This document shows, piece by piece, positions 51,611 through 60,804 of a DNA stretch of 64,000 nt. Both the position numbers and the translations under genes were made by a program. The first letter of the stretch is position 1. Each line of letters begins with the position of its first letter. Under the pieces are notes generated by a model, which did not search any database, was not told where the DNA came from, and saw only the letters and a program-made list of their open reading frames with translations. The stretch is from RPQJ01 sp963778185 (GTDB lineage: Bacteria > Pseudomonadota > Gammaproteobacteria > Steroidobacterales > Steroidobacteraceae), in NCBI GenBank assembly GCA_963778185.1, contig CAVZTF010000005.1, forward strand, positions 1 to 64,000, given 5' to 3'.

Positions 51611-52518
51611 CCGGCGGAACCGTCACCGGCTGCGTCATCGAGTCCTACGGCCGCCGGGTGGTCGTCGCGCCGGCCGGCGGCGAATCCGTGGCCTGCAAGC
51701 TGCACGGCCGGAAGCTCGAGGTCGTGGCCGGCGACGAGGTGCGCATCGAAGAGCGGCCGGGCGGCGACGACTGGACGGTGGTCGAGCGGCTGCCGCGCCG
51801 CAACGTGTTGAGCCGCAGCGACAGCCGAGGCCTCGAGGAATCCATCGCGGCGAACCTCGACCAGCTGGGCGTGGTCGTGGCCCCGGAGCCCGCCTGCGAT
51901 CCCTTCATCGTGGATCGCTACGTCGCCGGCGCCTGCTACGCGGGCATCGCGCCGATCCTGATCCTCAACAAGCTGGACCTGCCCGGGGGCGCGGGCGACC
52001 TTTCCTTCACCGAGCCCCTGCGCAAGCTCGGCATGCCCGTGTACGTCGTCTCGGCCCGCACGGGCTCCGGGCTGCCGGAGCTCGTCGAGGGCCTGCGCGG
52101 CCGCCGCAGCCTCCTGGCCGGACAGTCCGGCGTCGGGAAGTCCTCGCTGCTGAACGCCCTGGCGGGCGATGCCCTGCGCGCGACGGGCCACCTCTCGGCC
52201 GGCTCCGGTGAAGGCCGCCACACCACGGTATCCTCCGCGGTCCTGCGCCTGCCGTGGGGCGAGCTCGCGGACTCTCCCGGCGTCCGGGACTACGCCCCGC
52301 CCGTCGTTCCCCTGCGGGACGTCCAGCACGGCTACGCGGAGATCACAGCGCTGTCCGGAGGTTGCCGCTTCCCGGACTGCCTGCACCTGCGCGAGCCCCA
52401 GTGCGCCGTCCAGGCCGCGGTCGCGGGTGGAGCGATCGACGCGCGCCGCTACGAAAGCTATCGCCGGCTCCTCAACCTCACCCGCCAGCTCGACGAAAAG
52501 CGCGGCTGGCGGGGTTAG
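51607..52518 (+). CDS. rsgA: small ribosomal subunit biogenesis GTPase RsgA
   Basis: Circularly permuted GTPase acting in 30S maturation. N-terminal OB domain, G4 ILNKLD, G1 LAGQSGVGKSSLLNALAGD, G3 ADSPGVRDY, then the C-terminal zinc site GGCRFPDCLHLREPQC (Cys-x4-Cys-x-His-x5-Cys). GTG start 51607 overlaps the protease stop. 303 residues, intact. Confidence 0.94.
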   Translation: MTGGTVTGCVIESYGRRVVVAPAGGESVACKLHGRKLEVVAGDEVRIEERPGGDDWTVVERLPRRNVLSRSDSRGLEESIAANLDQLGVVVAPEPACDPFIVDRYVAGACYAGIAPILILNKLDLPGGAGDLSFTEPLRKLGMPVYVVSARTGSGLPELVEGLRGRRSLLAGQSGVGKSSLLNALAGDALRATGHLSAGSGEGRHTTVSSAVLRLPWGELADSPGVRDYAPPVVPLRDVQHGYAEITALSGGCRFPDCLHLREPQCAVQAAVAGGAIDARRYESYRRLLNLTRQLDEKRGWRG

Positions 52519-52590
52519 CCCCGGATGGATTTCGGGCTGGTATGATGCTGCACTGCAAAGCAGTCGTTGAAAGTTAGAGGAGTGAGCCGC

Positions 52591-53340
52591 GTGCGCAGAA
52601 TCATGGTGGGCGTCAAACGGGTGGTGGACTACAACGTCCGGGTCCGTGTGAAGCCGGACAATTCCGGGGTCGTCACGGACGGGGTCAAGATGAGCATCAA
52701 CCCCTTCGACGAGATTGCGCTCGAGGAAGCGCTGCGCATCAAGGAACGCGGCCTGGCCGACGAGGTGCTGGCCGTCAGCATCGGCCCCGCCGACACGCAG
52801 CAGCAGCTCAGGACGGCACTCGCCATGGGCGCGGACCGCGCCATCCTCGTCCAGACGGACGCGGCGGTCGCGCCGCTGTCGGTCGCGAAGATATTCCTGA
52901 AGCTCGCGGAGAAGGAGCAGCCGCAGCTGGTCCTGCTCGGCAAGCAGGCCATCGACGACGACAACGGCCAGACCGCCCAGATGGTCGCCGCGCTGTGGGA
53001 TCGTCCCCAGGCCGTCTCCTGCTCCAAGGTTGAAATCGCCGACGGCAAGGCCACCGTGACGCGCGAGGTCGATGCGGGCCTCGAGACGCTCGAGATCGAC
53101 CTGCCCGCCGTGCTGAGCGTGGACCTGCGCCTGAACGAGCCGCGCTACGTGAAGCTGCCCGACATCATGAAGGCGAAGAAGAAGCCGCTCGACACGATGA
53201 GCCTCGGCGACTTCGGCGTCGAGGGCGCGCCGGCGTTCACGACCGTCAAGGTCGAGCCGCCGCCGCAGCGGCAGAAGGGCGTCATGGTGAAGGACGTGGC
53301 CGAGCTCGTGGACGCGCTCAAGAAGAAGGGGTTGGTGTGA
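52591..53340 (+). CDS. etfB: electron transfer flavoprotein subunit beta
   Basis: RRIMVGVKRVVDYNVRVRVK, VKMSINPFDEIALEEALRIK, GADRAILVQTDAAVAPLSVA and LGKQAIDDDNGQTAQMVAAL are EtfB signatures; it binds AMP and pairs with EtfA. Start GTG 52591 chosen because gagg lies eight bases upstream; ATG 52603 would trim four residues. About 249 residues. TGATG junction with etfA. Confidence 0.94.
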   Translation: MRRIMVGVKRVVDYNVRVRVKPDNSGVVTDGVKMSINPFDEIALEEALRIKERGLADEVLAVSIGPADTQQQLRTALAMGADRAILVQTDAAVAPLSVAKIFLKLAEKEQPQLVLLGKQAIDDDNGQTAQMVAALWDRPQAVSCSKVEIADGKATVTREVDAGLETLEIDLPAVLSVDLRLNEPRYVKLPDIMKAKKKPLDTMSLGDFGVEGAPAFTTVKVEPPPQRQKGVMVKDVAELVDALKKKGLV

Positions 53341-54284
53341 TGAGCAGGATACTGATCGTTGCGGAACATGACGGCGCGAAGCTCAATCCCAGCACCGCCA
53401 AGTGCGTGGCCTGCGCCGCGAAGGTCCCAGGCGCCGCCATCGACGTGCTGGTGCTCGCGGCGGACGCTGCGGCGGTGGCCGCGCAGGCGGCGACGATCGC
53501 CGGCGTCGCCAGGGTGATCGCGGTGGCGAACCCGGCCAACGCCGAGCCGCTCGCGGCCATCCAGGCCCCGCAGGTGGCCAGGCTCGCCGCGGACTACACC
53601 CACGTGTTCGGGCCGTCGACCACCTTCGGCAAGGACCTGATGCCGCGCGTGGCCGCCCTGCTCGGGGTGAGCCAGATCACGGACATCATGGCGGTCGAGG
53701 GCCCGCACCGCTTCAAGCGCCTCATCTACGCAGGCAATGCGGTGCTGACGGTCGACGCACCGGCCGACGCCAAGGTCGTCGCCACGGTGCGCGTCGCCTC
53801 TTTCGAAGCCGCCGCGCAGGGCGGCAGCGCCCCCGTGGAAAAAGCGGATCCCGGCGTGGCGCTTCCGACGCACACGCGGTTCGTCTCCCGGTCCAGCGCC
53901 ACGACGGGACGTCCCGACCTGCAGACCGCCTCCAGGGTCGTCTCGGGCGGGCGGGCGCTCGGCAGCGCCGACGGCTTCAAGCTCGTCTACAGCCTCGCCG
54001 ACAGGATCGGCGCCGCCGTCGGCGCCTCGCGCGCGGCGGTCGACGCGGGTTACGTGCCGAACGACCTGCAGGTCGGCCAGACCGGCAAGATCATCGCGCC
54101 CGAGCTCTACATCGCGATCGGCATCTCGGGCGCGATCCAGCACATGACCGGCATCAAGGACGCGCGCACGATCGTCGCGATCAACAAGGACGGCGAGGCG
54201 CCGATCTTCGAGGCGGCCGACATCGGCCTCGTCGGCGACCTGTTCACCCTCGTTCCGGAGCTCGAGAAGCAACTGGGCGGATGA
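53340..54284 (+). CDS. etfA: electron transfer flavoprotein subunit alpha
   Basis: FAD-binding subunit passing electrons from acyl-CoA dehydrogenases to the quinone pool. MSRILIVAEHDGAKLNPSTA, HVFGPSTTFGKDLMPRVAAL, RVVSGGRALGSADGFKLVYS, then the FAD motif VGQTGKIIAPELYIAIGISG and AIQHMTGIKDARTIVAINKD. 314 residues, intact. Confidence 0.95.
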   Translation: MSRILIVAEHDGAKLNPSTAKCVACAAKVPGAAIDVLVLAADAAAVAAQAATIAGVARVIAVANPANAEPLAAIQAPQVARLAADYTHVFGPSTTFGKDLMPRVAALLGVSQITDIMAVEGPHRFKRLIYAGNAVLTVDAPADAKVVATVRVASFEAAAQGGSAPVEKADPGVALPTHTRFVSRSSATTGRPDLQTASRVVSGGRALGSADGFKLVYSLADRIGAAVGASRAAVDAGYVPNDLQVGQTGKIIAPELYIAIGISGAIQHMTGIKDARTIVAINKDGEAPIFEAADIGLVGDLFTLVPELEKQLGG

Positions 54285-55894
54285 CAGCAGTCCTCAAGGG
54301 GTTCATCGACGTTCCCCACGGCCAGGTCCACTTCCGCTACGGCGGGAGTGGACCGCCGGTCGTCCTGCTGCACGACTCGCCCCGCTCCTCCGTCCAGCAC
54401 GTGCCGACGATCGACTGGCTCGGCGAGCACTTCACGGTCATCGCCCTCGATACGCCCGGCTGCGGCAACTCCACGCCCTTGCCTGGGTCCCGACCGGCCA
54501 TCGCCGACTTCTCGGCCGCGCTCGCAGCCACGCTGGAGGCCCTCGGCATCGAGCGCTGCGCAATTTACGGCGTGGACACCGGCGCCTGCATCGCCCTGCA
54601 GTTCGCAGCCGATCACCCCGAGCGCGCCGCCCTCACCGTCCTCGACGGCCTGCCGTCGCAGGAGGTCCCAGCCGGCGACGACCACCTCGATCGATGCCTG
54701 CCGCGCCTCGAGGCCACGGCGGACGGAGCGCACCTCGCCCGCGCATGGAGCCAGGTCCTCGACACTCACCGCTACCTCCCCTGGTTCCAGCGCTCGGCCG
54801 GGACGCGCCTGCAGGCGACGTTGCCGGACGACCTGCAACTGCACGAGTACGCCACGGACTTCTTCATGGCGGAGCCTGGCTCGGGCAGCGCCTGCCGGGC
54901 TGCGCTCGCGTACGAGCAGGCGCCTGCCCTCGCCCGACTTCGCACGCCCACGGTGTCCCTGTCGCGTGCGGCCTTGGATGTCGGCGCGTGGCGCGTGCGC
55001 CTGCTGCAGCTGTTGCGTGACGCCGGGCTGCCGCCCATGCGACGGCCTTCTCTGCCGGCCTCCACGGCCGGGGCCGCGCAGGCCGAGAGGCAGCGCTACG
55101 TGGATCTCGTGTACGGCCAGATACGCATCCGGACGCGGGGCTCGGCGGGACCAGGGGCTGTCCCCACGCTGCTGATCCACGATGCTCCAGGCTCGTCCGT
55201 GGAGATGCGGGCGCTGGCCGATCGCCTGTCGCAGGACCGCGTGACGATCGCGCCGGACCTTCCAGGGCTCGGGGAATCGACGCCACTGCTCTACCCGAGC
55301 CTCGGCTCGTACGTCAGTGCCTTGAGCGAGGCGCTGGACGCGCTGCAGGTGCCGGTCGTGGACGTCGTCGCCCAGGGCCTGGGCACGGCGTTCGCCATCG
55401 CGCTCGCCGCGAATCGGCCGGCACAGGTTCGACGCCTGGCCCTGGACGCGGTGCCCTGGATCCGAAACCGTGAACGCGGGCTATTCAGGCGGCAGTACTG
55501 TCCCGGGCTGCAGCAGGACCGTCACGGCGCGTACCTGCAGGCGATCTGGGGCCAGTTGCAGGATGCCGAGGTGAGCTGGCCGTGGTTCGACCGCAGTCCT
55601 GCCGCGGCGCGAGTACGGGACCCCGACACGGACGCCGGACAGCGCCACGCCGTGCTGGTGGACGTCATGAAGCAACTGCCCAGCTACGGCGATGCGGCGC
55701 GTGCGGCGCTGGAAGCCGCCCTGCGGGAAATTCTGCCGGGCGTCCGGCAGCCGGTCTTGCTGCTGAACGACTCGCGCGATGTGCGCTACCGGGGCACTGG
55801 ACGCGTGCTCAGGAGACTGCCGGACGCGCGGCAAGCGCCTCGCCCGGCGAGCGTCGCGGAACGCTCGGCCGTGATCCGCGACTTCCTGGCTTGA
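54281..55894 (+). CDS. tandem two-domain alpha/beta-hydrolase fold protein
   Basis: 537 residues made of two alpha/beta-hydrolase folds. Domain 1 (about 1-255): HFRYGGSGPPVVLLHDSPRS (oxyanion loop), ALDTPGCGNSTPLPG and nucleophile elbow YGVDTGACIALQFAADHPE, where the G-x-Nuc-x-G residue is Asp, as in haloalkane dehalogenase or epoxide hydrolase. Domain 2 (about 270-537): TLLIHDAPGSSVEMRALADR, APDLPGLGESTPLLYPSLGS and elbow VVAQGLGTAFAIALAANRPA, where Gly replaces the nucleophile. Start ATG 54281 overlaps etfA. No frame break. Substrate unknown; the second domain looks non-catalytic. Confidence 0.8.
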   Translation: MTAVLKGFIDVPHGQVHFRYGGSGPPVVLLHDSPRSSVQHVPTIDWLGEHFTVIALDTPGCGNSTPLPGSRPAIADFSAALAATLEALGIERCAIYGVDTGACIALQFAADHPERAALTVLDGLPSQEVPAGDDHLDRCLPRLEATADGAHLARAWSQVLDTHRYLPWFQRSAGTRLQATLPDDLQLHEYATDFFMAEPGSGSACRAALAYEQAPALARLRTPTVSLSRAALDVGAWRVRLLQLLRDAGLPPMRRPSLPASTAGAAQAERQRYVDLVYGQIRIRTRGSAGPGAVPTLLIHDAPGSSVEMRALADRLSQDRVTIAPDLPGLGESTPLLYPSLGSYVSALSEALDALQVPVVDVVAQGLGTAFAIALAANRPAQVRRLALDAVPWIRNRERGLFRRQYCPGLQQDRHGAYLQAIWGQLQDAEVSWPWFDRSPAAARVRDPDTDAGQRHAVLVDVMKQLPSYGDAARAALEAALREILPGVRQPVLLLNDSRDVRYRGTGRVLRRLPDARQAPRPASVAERSAVIRDFLA

Positions 55895-55909
55895 CCGGCG
55901 GCGAGACCG

Positions 55910-56392
55910 TCAGAGCTGGCCGAGGACGTGCTCGGCGCTCGAGACCTTGAATTCGCCCGGACCTTCGACGAACAGCCCCTTCACGACGCCGTTGTCGGCG
56001 ATGATGGCGAAGCGCTTGCCGCGCAGGCCCATGCCGAAGCCCGTGGCGTCCATCTCGAGGCCGAGCGCCTTCGAGTAATCGCCATTGCCATCGGCGAGCA
56101 TCGTCACCTTGTCCTCGACGGCCGAGGCCTTGCCCCAGGCCTTCATGACGAAGACGTCGTTCACGGCCATGCACGCGACCGTGTCGACGCCCTTGGCCTT
56201 GAAGTCGGCGGCGTGCTGGATGAAGCCCGGCAGGTGCCGTGCATCGCAGGTGGGGGTAAACGCGCCCGGCACCGAGAACAGCACCACCTTCTTGCCGGTG
56301 AACAGCTGCTCGGCCGTGAGCTTCTGCGGACCGTCCGGGCCCGGGATCGTAAACACGCCCGCAGGCATCTTGTCACCCACCTTGATCGTCAT
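55910..56392 (-). CDS. peroxiredoxin (Prx5 type)
   Basis: Thiol peroxidase: VPGAFTPTCDARHLPGFIQH holds the peroxidatic Cys in the PxxxTxxC motif; a second Cys lies in TVACMAVNDVFVMKAWG. C-terminal FGMGLRGKRFAIIADNGVVK. 160 residues. Start ATG 56392. Converges on the hydrolase gene. Confidence 0.92.
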   Translation of the reverse strand: MTIKVGDKMPAGVFTIPGPDGPQKLTAEQLFTGKKVVLFSVPGAFTPTCDARHLPGFIQHAADFKAKGVDTVACMAVNDVFVMKAWGKASAVEDKVTMLADGNGDYSKALGLEMDATGFGMGLRGKRFAIIADNGVVKGLFVEGPGEFKVSSAEHVLGQL

Positions 56393-56458
56393 GGTCGTGG
56401 TCCTCCGAGGTCTTGTTCGAGTAAACACCGATTGTACCTGCCGTTCGGAGCCGGCGTC

Positions 56459-56579
56459 GCGGCGGGTGCCGGCTGGGGGGTCCTCCGGCGGGACGCCGTG
56501 GATCCGTCCTGGAGGCTCCGGGCGCGCCGTCCATGGCGCGCACGGCCCGCCGGAGGACCCCCCAGCCGGCACCCGCCGC
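56459..56579. repeat. nested palindrome element 1
   Basis: A 34-bp perfect inverted repeat (56459-56492 with 56546-56579, arm gcggcgggtgccggctgggg...) encloses a 53-nt core (56493-56545). The core can fold further: ccgtg pairs with cacgg at its ends, and cgcgcc pairs with ggcgcg. The core is the reverse complement of the core in element 2 (33 bases identical from one end). No gene overlaps it. Confidence 0.9.
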
Positions 56580-56685
56580 AACGGCCAGCCCGACGGCGAA
56601 AGTTACTTGGACAGGCGTTAGCTGCGCCGATGGCGTTCGCCTTGCACTGCCGCAGCGGAACGCCGTGCGGCCAAAGGCGCGAAGC

Positions 56686-56813
56686 GTTGGCGGGTTCGTC
56701 CGGTCGGGGTGATCTCGACGGGCCGTGCGCGCCATGGACGGCGCGCCCGGAGCCTCCACGGATGGATTCACGGCGTCCCGTCGAGATCACCCCGACCGGA
56801 CGGACCCGCCAAC
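56686..56813. repeat. nested palindrome element 2
   Basis: A 37-bp inverted repeat with one G-T mismatch (56686-56722 with 56777-56813, arm gttggcgggttcgtccggtc...) encloses a 54-nt core (56723-56776) matching the inverted core of element 1. Arms of the two elements align only in part, yet each stays self-complementary. Confidence 0.9.
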
Positions 56814-56861
56814 AACGGGACGCGCCAGCGAACCGCGGCCAGCGCCCACACCGCACGCGAC

Positions 56862-57944
56862 TCAAGCCGCCGCAGGCCCCCTGGCGAACCGGGGCGCACC
56901 CCGCAAGCGCTGGTCGAGCGACTGCAGCAGCCCCTCGGTCGTTTCCCAGTCGATGCAGGCATCGGTGATCGACACGCCGTACTGCAACTGCGCCAGGTCC
57001 GCGGGGATCGACTGCTGGCCCCAGTGCAGGTTGCTCTCGAGCATCATGCCCGCGATGGAGCGATTGCCCTCGAGGATCTGGTTCGCCACGTTCTCGGCGA
57101 CCAGCGACTGCAGGCCCGGGTCCTTGCTCGAATTGCCGTGGCTGCAGTCGATGACGATGCCGCCGGGCAGCCCCGCCTTCTCGAGCTCGCGCTCGCAGAG
57201 GGCGATGCTCACGGAATCGTAGTTCGGGCGGCCGCCGCCGCCGCGCAGCACGATGTGGCCGTAGCGGTTGCCGCGCGTGCGGAACACCGCGGACTGTCCC
57301 TGCTGCGTGATGCCGAGGAAGTGGTGCGGATGACGCGCCGACTGCAGCGCGTTGATGGCCACGGCCAGCGAACCGTCCGTGCCGTTCTTGAAGCCGACGG
57401 GGGTCGACAGCCCGCTCGCCATCTCGCGGTGCGTCTGCGACTCGGTGGTGCGGGCGCCGATGGCCGTCCAGGTCACGAGGTCCGACAGGTACTGCGGCAT
57501 GATCGGGTCGAGCGCCTCGGTCGCCGCGGGCATGCCGATGTCGGCGAGGAACAGCAGCAGCTCCCTGGCGAGCCGGATGCCCTTCTCGACGCGGAACGAA
57601 TCGTCCATGTCGGGATCGTTGATGAGCCCCTTCCAGCCGATCGTGGTGCGCGGCTTCTCGAAATAGACCCGCATCAGCACCAGCATCGTCTGCTCGACCT
57701 GCCGCGCGAGCCCGGCGAGGCGCGTCGCATACTCGCGGGCGGCGAGCGGGTCGTGGATCGAGCAGGGCCCCACCACCAGGAAGAGCCGTGGATCCTCGCG
57801 GTCGAGGATGCGCCGCAGGGTGCTGCGGCTGTGGAAGACGAACTCCTCGGCGGCCGGCGGCAGCGGCAGCGCCTCCTTGACCTGCTCCGGCGTGGGCAGC
57901 AGGTCGCTCGAAACGACGTTGATGTCTTGCAGACGCTCTTTCAT
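56862..57944 (-). CDS. aroG: 3-deoxy-7-phosphoheptulonate synthase, class I
   Basis: First step of the shikimate pathway. LFLVVGPCSIHDPLAAREYA, RVYFEKPRTTIGWKGLINDP, IGARTTESQTHREMASGLST, GFKNGTDGS, IVIDCSHGNSSKD and a terminal YGVSITDACIDWETTEGLL are diagnostic of the AroF/G/H family. 360 residues, intact. Which isozyme feedback type it is cannot be told safely from sequence. Confidence 0.94.
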   Translation of the reverse strand: MKERLQDINVVSSDLLPTPEQVKEALPLPPAAEEFVFHSRSTLRRILDREDPRLFLVVGPCSIHDPLAAREYATRLAGLARQVEQTMLVLMRVYFEKPRTTIGWKGLINDPDMDDSFRVEKGIRLARELLLFLADIGMPAATEALDPIMPQYLSDLVTWTAIGARTTESQTHREMASGLSTPVGFKNGTDGSLAVAINALQSARHPHHFLGITQQGQSAVFRTRGNRYGHIVLRGGGGRPNYDSVSIALCERELEKAGLPGGIVIDCSHGNSSKDPGLQSLVAENVANQILEGNRSIAGMMLESNLHWGQQSIPADLAQLQYGVSITDACIDWETTEGLLQSLDQRLRGAPRFARGPAAA

Positions 57945-57989
57945 GGCTGCTCGCGGGTCGATGACGAAACCCGCGCATCTTACACGGCG

Positions 57990-58859
57990 TCACATCGACG
58001 TGCGCACGGTCCACAGCTCGGGGAAGAACCGCAATTCCAGGGCCTTGGCCAGGTAGCTCACGCCGCCGGTCCCGCCGGTGCCGCGCTTGTAGCCGATGAT
58101 CCGCTCGACCGTCTTCATGTGGCTGAACCGCCAGAGCTGGAACTGGTGGTCGAGGTCGACGAGCTTCTCCGCCAGCTCGTAGAGATCCCAATGCTCCTCG
58201 GCGTTGCGGTAGACGTGCAGCCAGGCCGCTGCGACGCCCTCGCTCGCAGCATACGGCTCGCTCCAGTCCCGCTCGAGGCTCGTCGCCGGGATCGCGTAGC
58301 CCCGGCGGCCGAGCAGGCGCAGGCATTCGTCGTACAGGCCGGGACTGCGCAAGGCCCGGTCGAGCCAGCCGTGGACGGCCGGGTCGCGCCGGTGCACCTC
58401 GATCATCGCGGCGTTCTTGTTGCCGATGAGGAACTCGAGCATGCGGTACTGGTAGGACTGGAACCCGGACGCACGGCCGAGCTGGTCACGGAAGGCCGAG
58501 TACTCCGAGGGAGTCATCGTGGCGAGCACGTCCCACGACTGCGTGAGCTGCGCCTGCACCCGCGAGACGCGGGCCAGCATCTTGAACGCGGGCCCGAGCA
58601 CGTCGCGCCGCACGTGGTCGATCGCCGCGGCGAGTTCGTGGATGCAGAGCTTCATCCACAGCTCGGACGCCTGGTGGATGACGATGAACAGCATCTCGTC
58701 GTGTTCCTGCGATGCCGGCCGCTGCGCGTCGAGCAGCCGGTCGAGACGCAGGTATTCGCCATAGCTCAGCGACTCGCCGAGGTCCCAGTAGACGCCCTCG
58801 CCCGCCACGTCGACATGGGGGCCGGGGGCGGCCGGCCGGAGATCGTCGCGCTCGCCCAT
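57990..58859 (-). CDS. tryptophan 2,3-dioxygenase
   Basis: Haem enzyme opening the indole ring, first step of the kynurenine path. YGEYLRLDRLLDAQRP, EMLFIVIHQASELWMKLCIH, ASGFQSYQYRMLEFLIGNKN and haem-ligand His in LWRFSHMKTVERIIGYKRGTG are all present. 289 residues. Start ATG 58859 overlaps the ygjP stop. No other kynurenine genes are in the window. Confidence 0.94.
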   Translation of the reverse strand: MGERDDLRPAAPGPHVDVAGEGVYWDLGESLSYGEYLRLDRLLDAQRPASQEHDEMLFIVIHQASELWMKLCIHELAAAIDHVRRDVLGPAFKMLARVSRVQAQLTQSWDVLATMTPSEYSAFRDQLGRASGFQSYQYRMLEFLIGNKNAAMIEVHRRDPAVHGWLDRALRSPGLYDECLRLLGRRGYAIPATSLERDWSEPYAASEGVAAAWLHVYRNAEEHWDLYELAEKLVDLDHQFQLWRFSHMKTVERIIGYKRGTGGTGGVSYLAKALELRFFPELWTVRTSM

Positions 58860-59602
58860 CAGGTGAAGACCCAGACCGGCACGTGCTGCCAGCCCCTGAG
58901 CAGTTCGGCATCGAGCGTGCGCCAGCGTGGCTCGAGCGTCTCGACCAGGCCCCAGAACCGCGGCGAATGGTTCATGTGCCGGCGGTGGCAGAGCTCGTGG
59001 AGCATGAGATAGCGCACCACGTCCGGCGGCTGGAACACCAGGCACAGGTTGAGACTGATGGTTCCCGTCGAGGAGCAGCTGCCCCAGCGCGTACGCTGGC
59101 GACGCAGCAGCATGCGCGAGTATCCGATGCCGGTGTCGCGGGACAGCGAGTCGAGCCTCGTTCGCAGCTCCACGGCCGCGAGGCGACCGAGCCACTTGAG
59201 CAGCGCCTGGCCCACGTGGCGGTCGGTCGATCCGGCCGTGCGGACCGTCAGCACGCCCTGCCCGTCATCGCTCACCCCAGCGCGGGCGCCGGCGACGTAT
59301 TGAACCTGCCAGTGCCGCTCGAGCAGCGGAAGGTCGATCGACGACGGGCGCCGGTCCACGACGTGCGGGGCCTGCAGCGAGTACTCCCGTGAGCGCCGCT
59401 CGGCCCATTCGCGATGGCGCGCCACGAATCGCTCCACGGCCGGAATGCCCACGCCCGGGGGCACCACGACTTCGACCCGCCCGCCGGGAAACACGCGCAT
59501 GGACAAGCGGCGGGCCCGCCGGCTGATGCGCACGTTCCAGCCCGGCGCCGACTCGCGCGGCGACCACAGCGACAGCTGCAGCGGACTGCTGCGGTTGCTC
59601 AT
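58859..59602 (-). CDS. YgjP-type metal-dependent hydrolase (WLM-like domain)
   Basis: SLWSPRESAPGWNVRISRRA, RRLSMRVFPGGRVEVVVPPG, RQRTRWGSCSSTGTISLNLC and zinc motif YLMLHELCHRRHMNHSPRFW (HExxH plus a later His). This is the YgjP/SprT-like DUF45 family, some members of which act on nucleoside triphosphates. 247 residues, intact. Confidence 0.85.
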   Translation of the reverse strand: MSNRSSPLQLSLWSPRESAPGWNVRISRRARRLSMRVFPGGRVEVVVPPGVGIPAVERFVARHREWAERRSREYSLQAPHVVDRRPSSIDLPLLERHWQVQYVAGARAGVSDDGQGVLTVRTAGSTDRHVGQALLKWLGRLAAVELRTRLDSLSRDTGIGYSRMLLRRQRTRWGSCSSTGTISLNLCLVFQPPDVVRYLMLHELCHRRHMNHSPRFWGLVETLEPRWRTLDAELLRGWQHVPVWVFT

Positions 59603-59605
59603 CCC

Positions 59606-60802
59606 CTAGAGCTCCCTCAGGCCCGCCGTCACCGGCATTCGCGCCGCGCGCACTCCCGGCAGCAGGCCTCCGACGAGGCCGAGTATGAGGGAATAGGCGA
59701 GACCCGTCATCAGCAGGCCCGGCGTCACGGTGAACGCGAAGGTGATCTGGCTGAAGCTCGCCCAGTTGAGCGTCGAGGACTGGTAGCCGTTCAGGCCGAA
59801 GTACACCAGCGCGCCGCCGACGATGCCGCCCAGCAGGCCGAGCACGACCGCCTCGAGCAGCACCGAGGCCACCACCGGCGTGGCGCCGAAGCCGAGCGCG
59901 CGCAGCGTCGCGATCTCGCGCGTCCGCGAGGACACGGCGGAGTACATCGTATTGAGTGCCGCGAACATCGCACCGATGCCCATCAGCAGCGCGATCGTCG
60001 TGCCCACGTAGCGGATCATGATGATCAGGATCCGCGACTGGTCCGCGTAGAACTCGCGCTCGCTGCGCGCGGTGACGTTCACGCGCGGGTCGTTGCCCAG
60101 CGTCGTCTTGAGGGCGGCCAGCGCCTCGGGCGAAGTGAGCTGCGCGCGGATCACCTGCACCGAGTTGCCGCGCCGATACACGCCCTGCAGCACGGTGAGG
60201 TCGGTCCAGACTTCCGATTCCGACACGCTGCCGCCGGCCTCGAACACCCCGACCACCCGCCAGTCCTGCGAGCCCCAGGTGACCACCCGTCCCAGGTCGA
60301 CGTTGCCGAACTGGGCGAACACCCCGCGCCCCACGATCACCTCGTCCTTGCCTGGCTCGAACATGCGGCCGGCCACGATGCGAAAGCCATGGCGGATCGC
60401 GGGCGCGCGCGCTGTCACGCCGCGGAACGGGACGTTGCCCGCGGTGCCGGTGCTCAGCATCGGCAGGTCCACGATGGTGTAGAGCTCGGGCGATGCGATC
60501 GGACCGCGTGCGTCCCGCGCAATGCCGGGCGCGGACACCACCACGTTCACGTCTTCGCGGCCGAACGAGCTCGACAGTTCGTCGGGCGACCCGCCGCGCA
60601 GGATGACCGCCACGTCGTCCCGCCCGGAGAGGTCGAGCGCCGCGCGAAACCCCTCGCCCATCGACAGCAGCGACACCAGGACCGCGACGACGCCGCCGAT
60701 GCCGATGACCGCGACCAGCGACGTGCCGGCGCGCGCCGGCAGGTTGCGCAGGTTCATCGCGGTGATCGCGACGAGTTGATTGAGCCAGCGTGCGTTCGTC
60801 AT
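59606..60802 (-). CDS. MacB/FtsX-type ABC transporter permease 2
   Basis: Four-span permease with a large periplasmic domain between span 1 (VAVIGIGGVVAVLVSLLSM) and spans 2-4. FtsX_C signature SSRTREIATLRALGFGATPV followed by LLEAVVLGLLGGIVGG, ending AARMPVTAGLREL. About 398 residues, intact. Partner of the neighbouring permease, ATPase and fusion protein. Confidence 0.88.
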   Translation of the reverse strand: MTNARWLNQLVAITAMNLRNLPARAGTSLVAVIGIGGVVAVLVSLLSMGEGFRAALDLSGRDDVAVILRGGSPDELSSSFGREDVNVVVSAPGIARDARGPIASPELYTIVDLPMLSTGTAGNVPFRGVTARAPAIRHGFRIVAGRMFEPGKDEVIVGRGVFAQFGNVDLGRVVTWGSQDWRVVGVFEAGGSVSESEVWTDLTVLQGVYRRGNSVQVIRAQLTSPEALAALKTTLGNDPRVNVTARSEREFYADQSRILIIMIRYVGTTIALLMGIGAMFAALNTMYSAVSSRTREIATLRALGFGATPVVASVLLEAVVLGLLGGIVGGALVYFGLNGYQSSTLNWASFSQITFAFTVTPGLLMTGLAYSLILGLVGGLLPGVRAARMPVTAGLREL

Positions 60803-60804
60803 GC

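Noticed and set aside
54281..55180. Overlapping Arg-rich and Ala-rich frames across many GC-rich genes
   Set aside because: Shadows of real genes caused by high third-position GC; no conserved motifs in them.
56611..56630. Integron attC-like core (gcgttagct) between the two palindromes
   Set aside because: The GTTRRRY rule is not met and no matching RYYYAAC partner was found at the other end.
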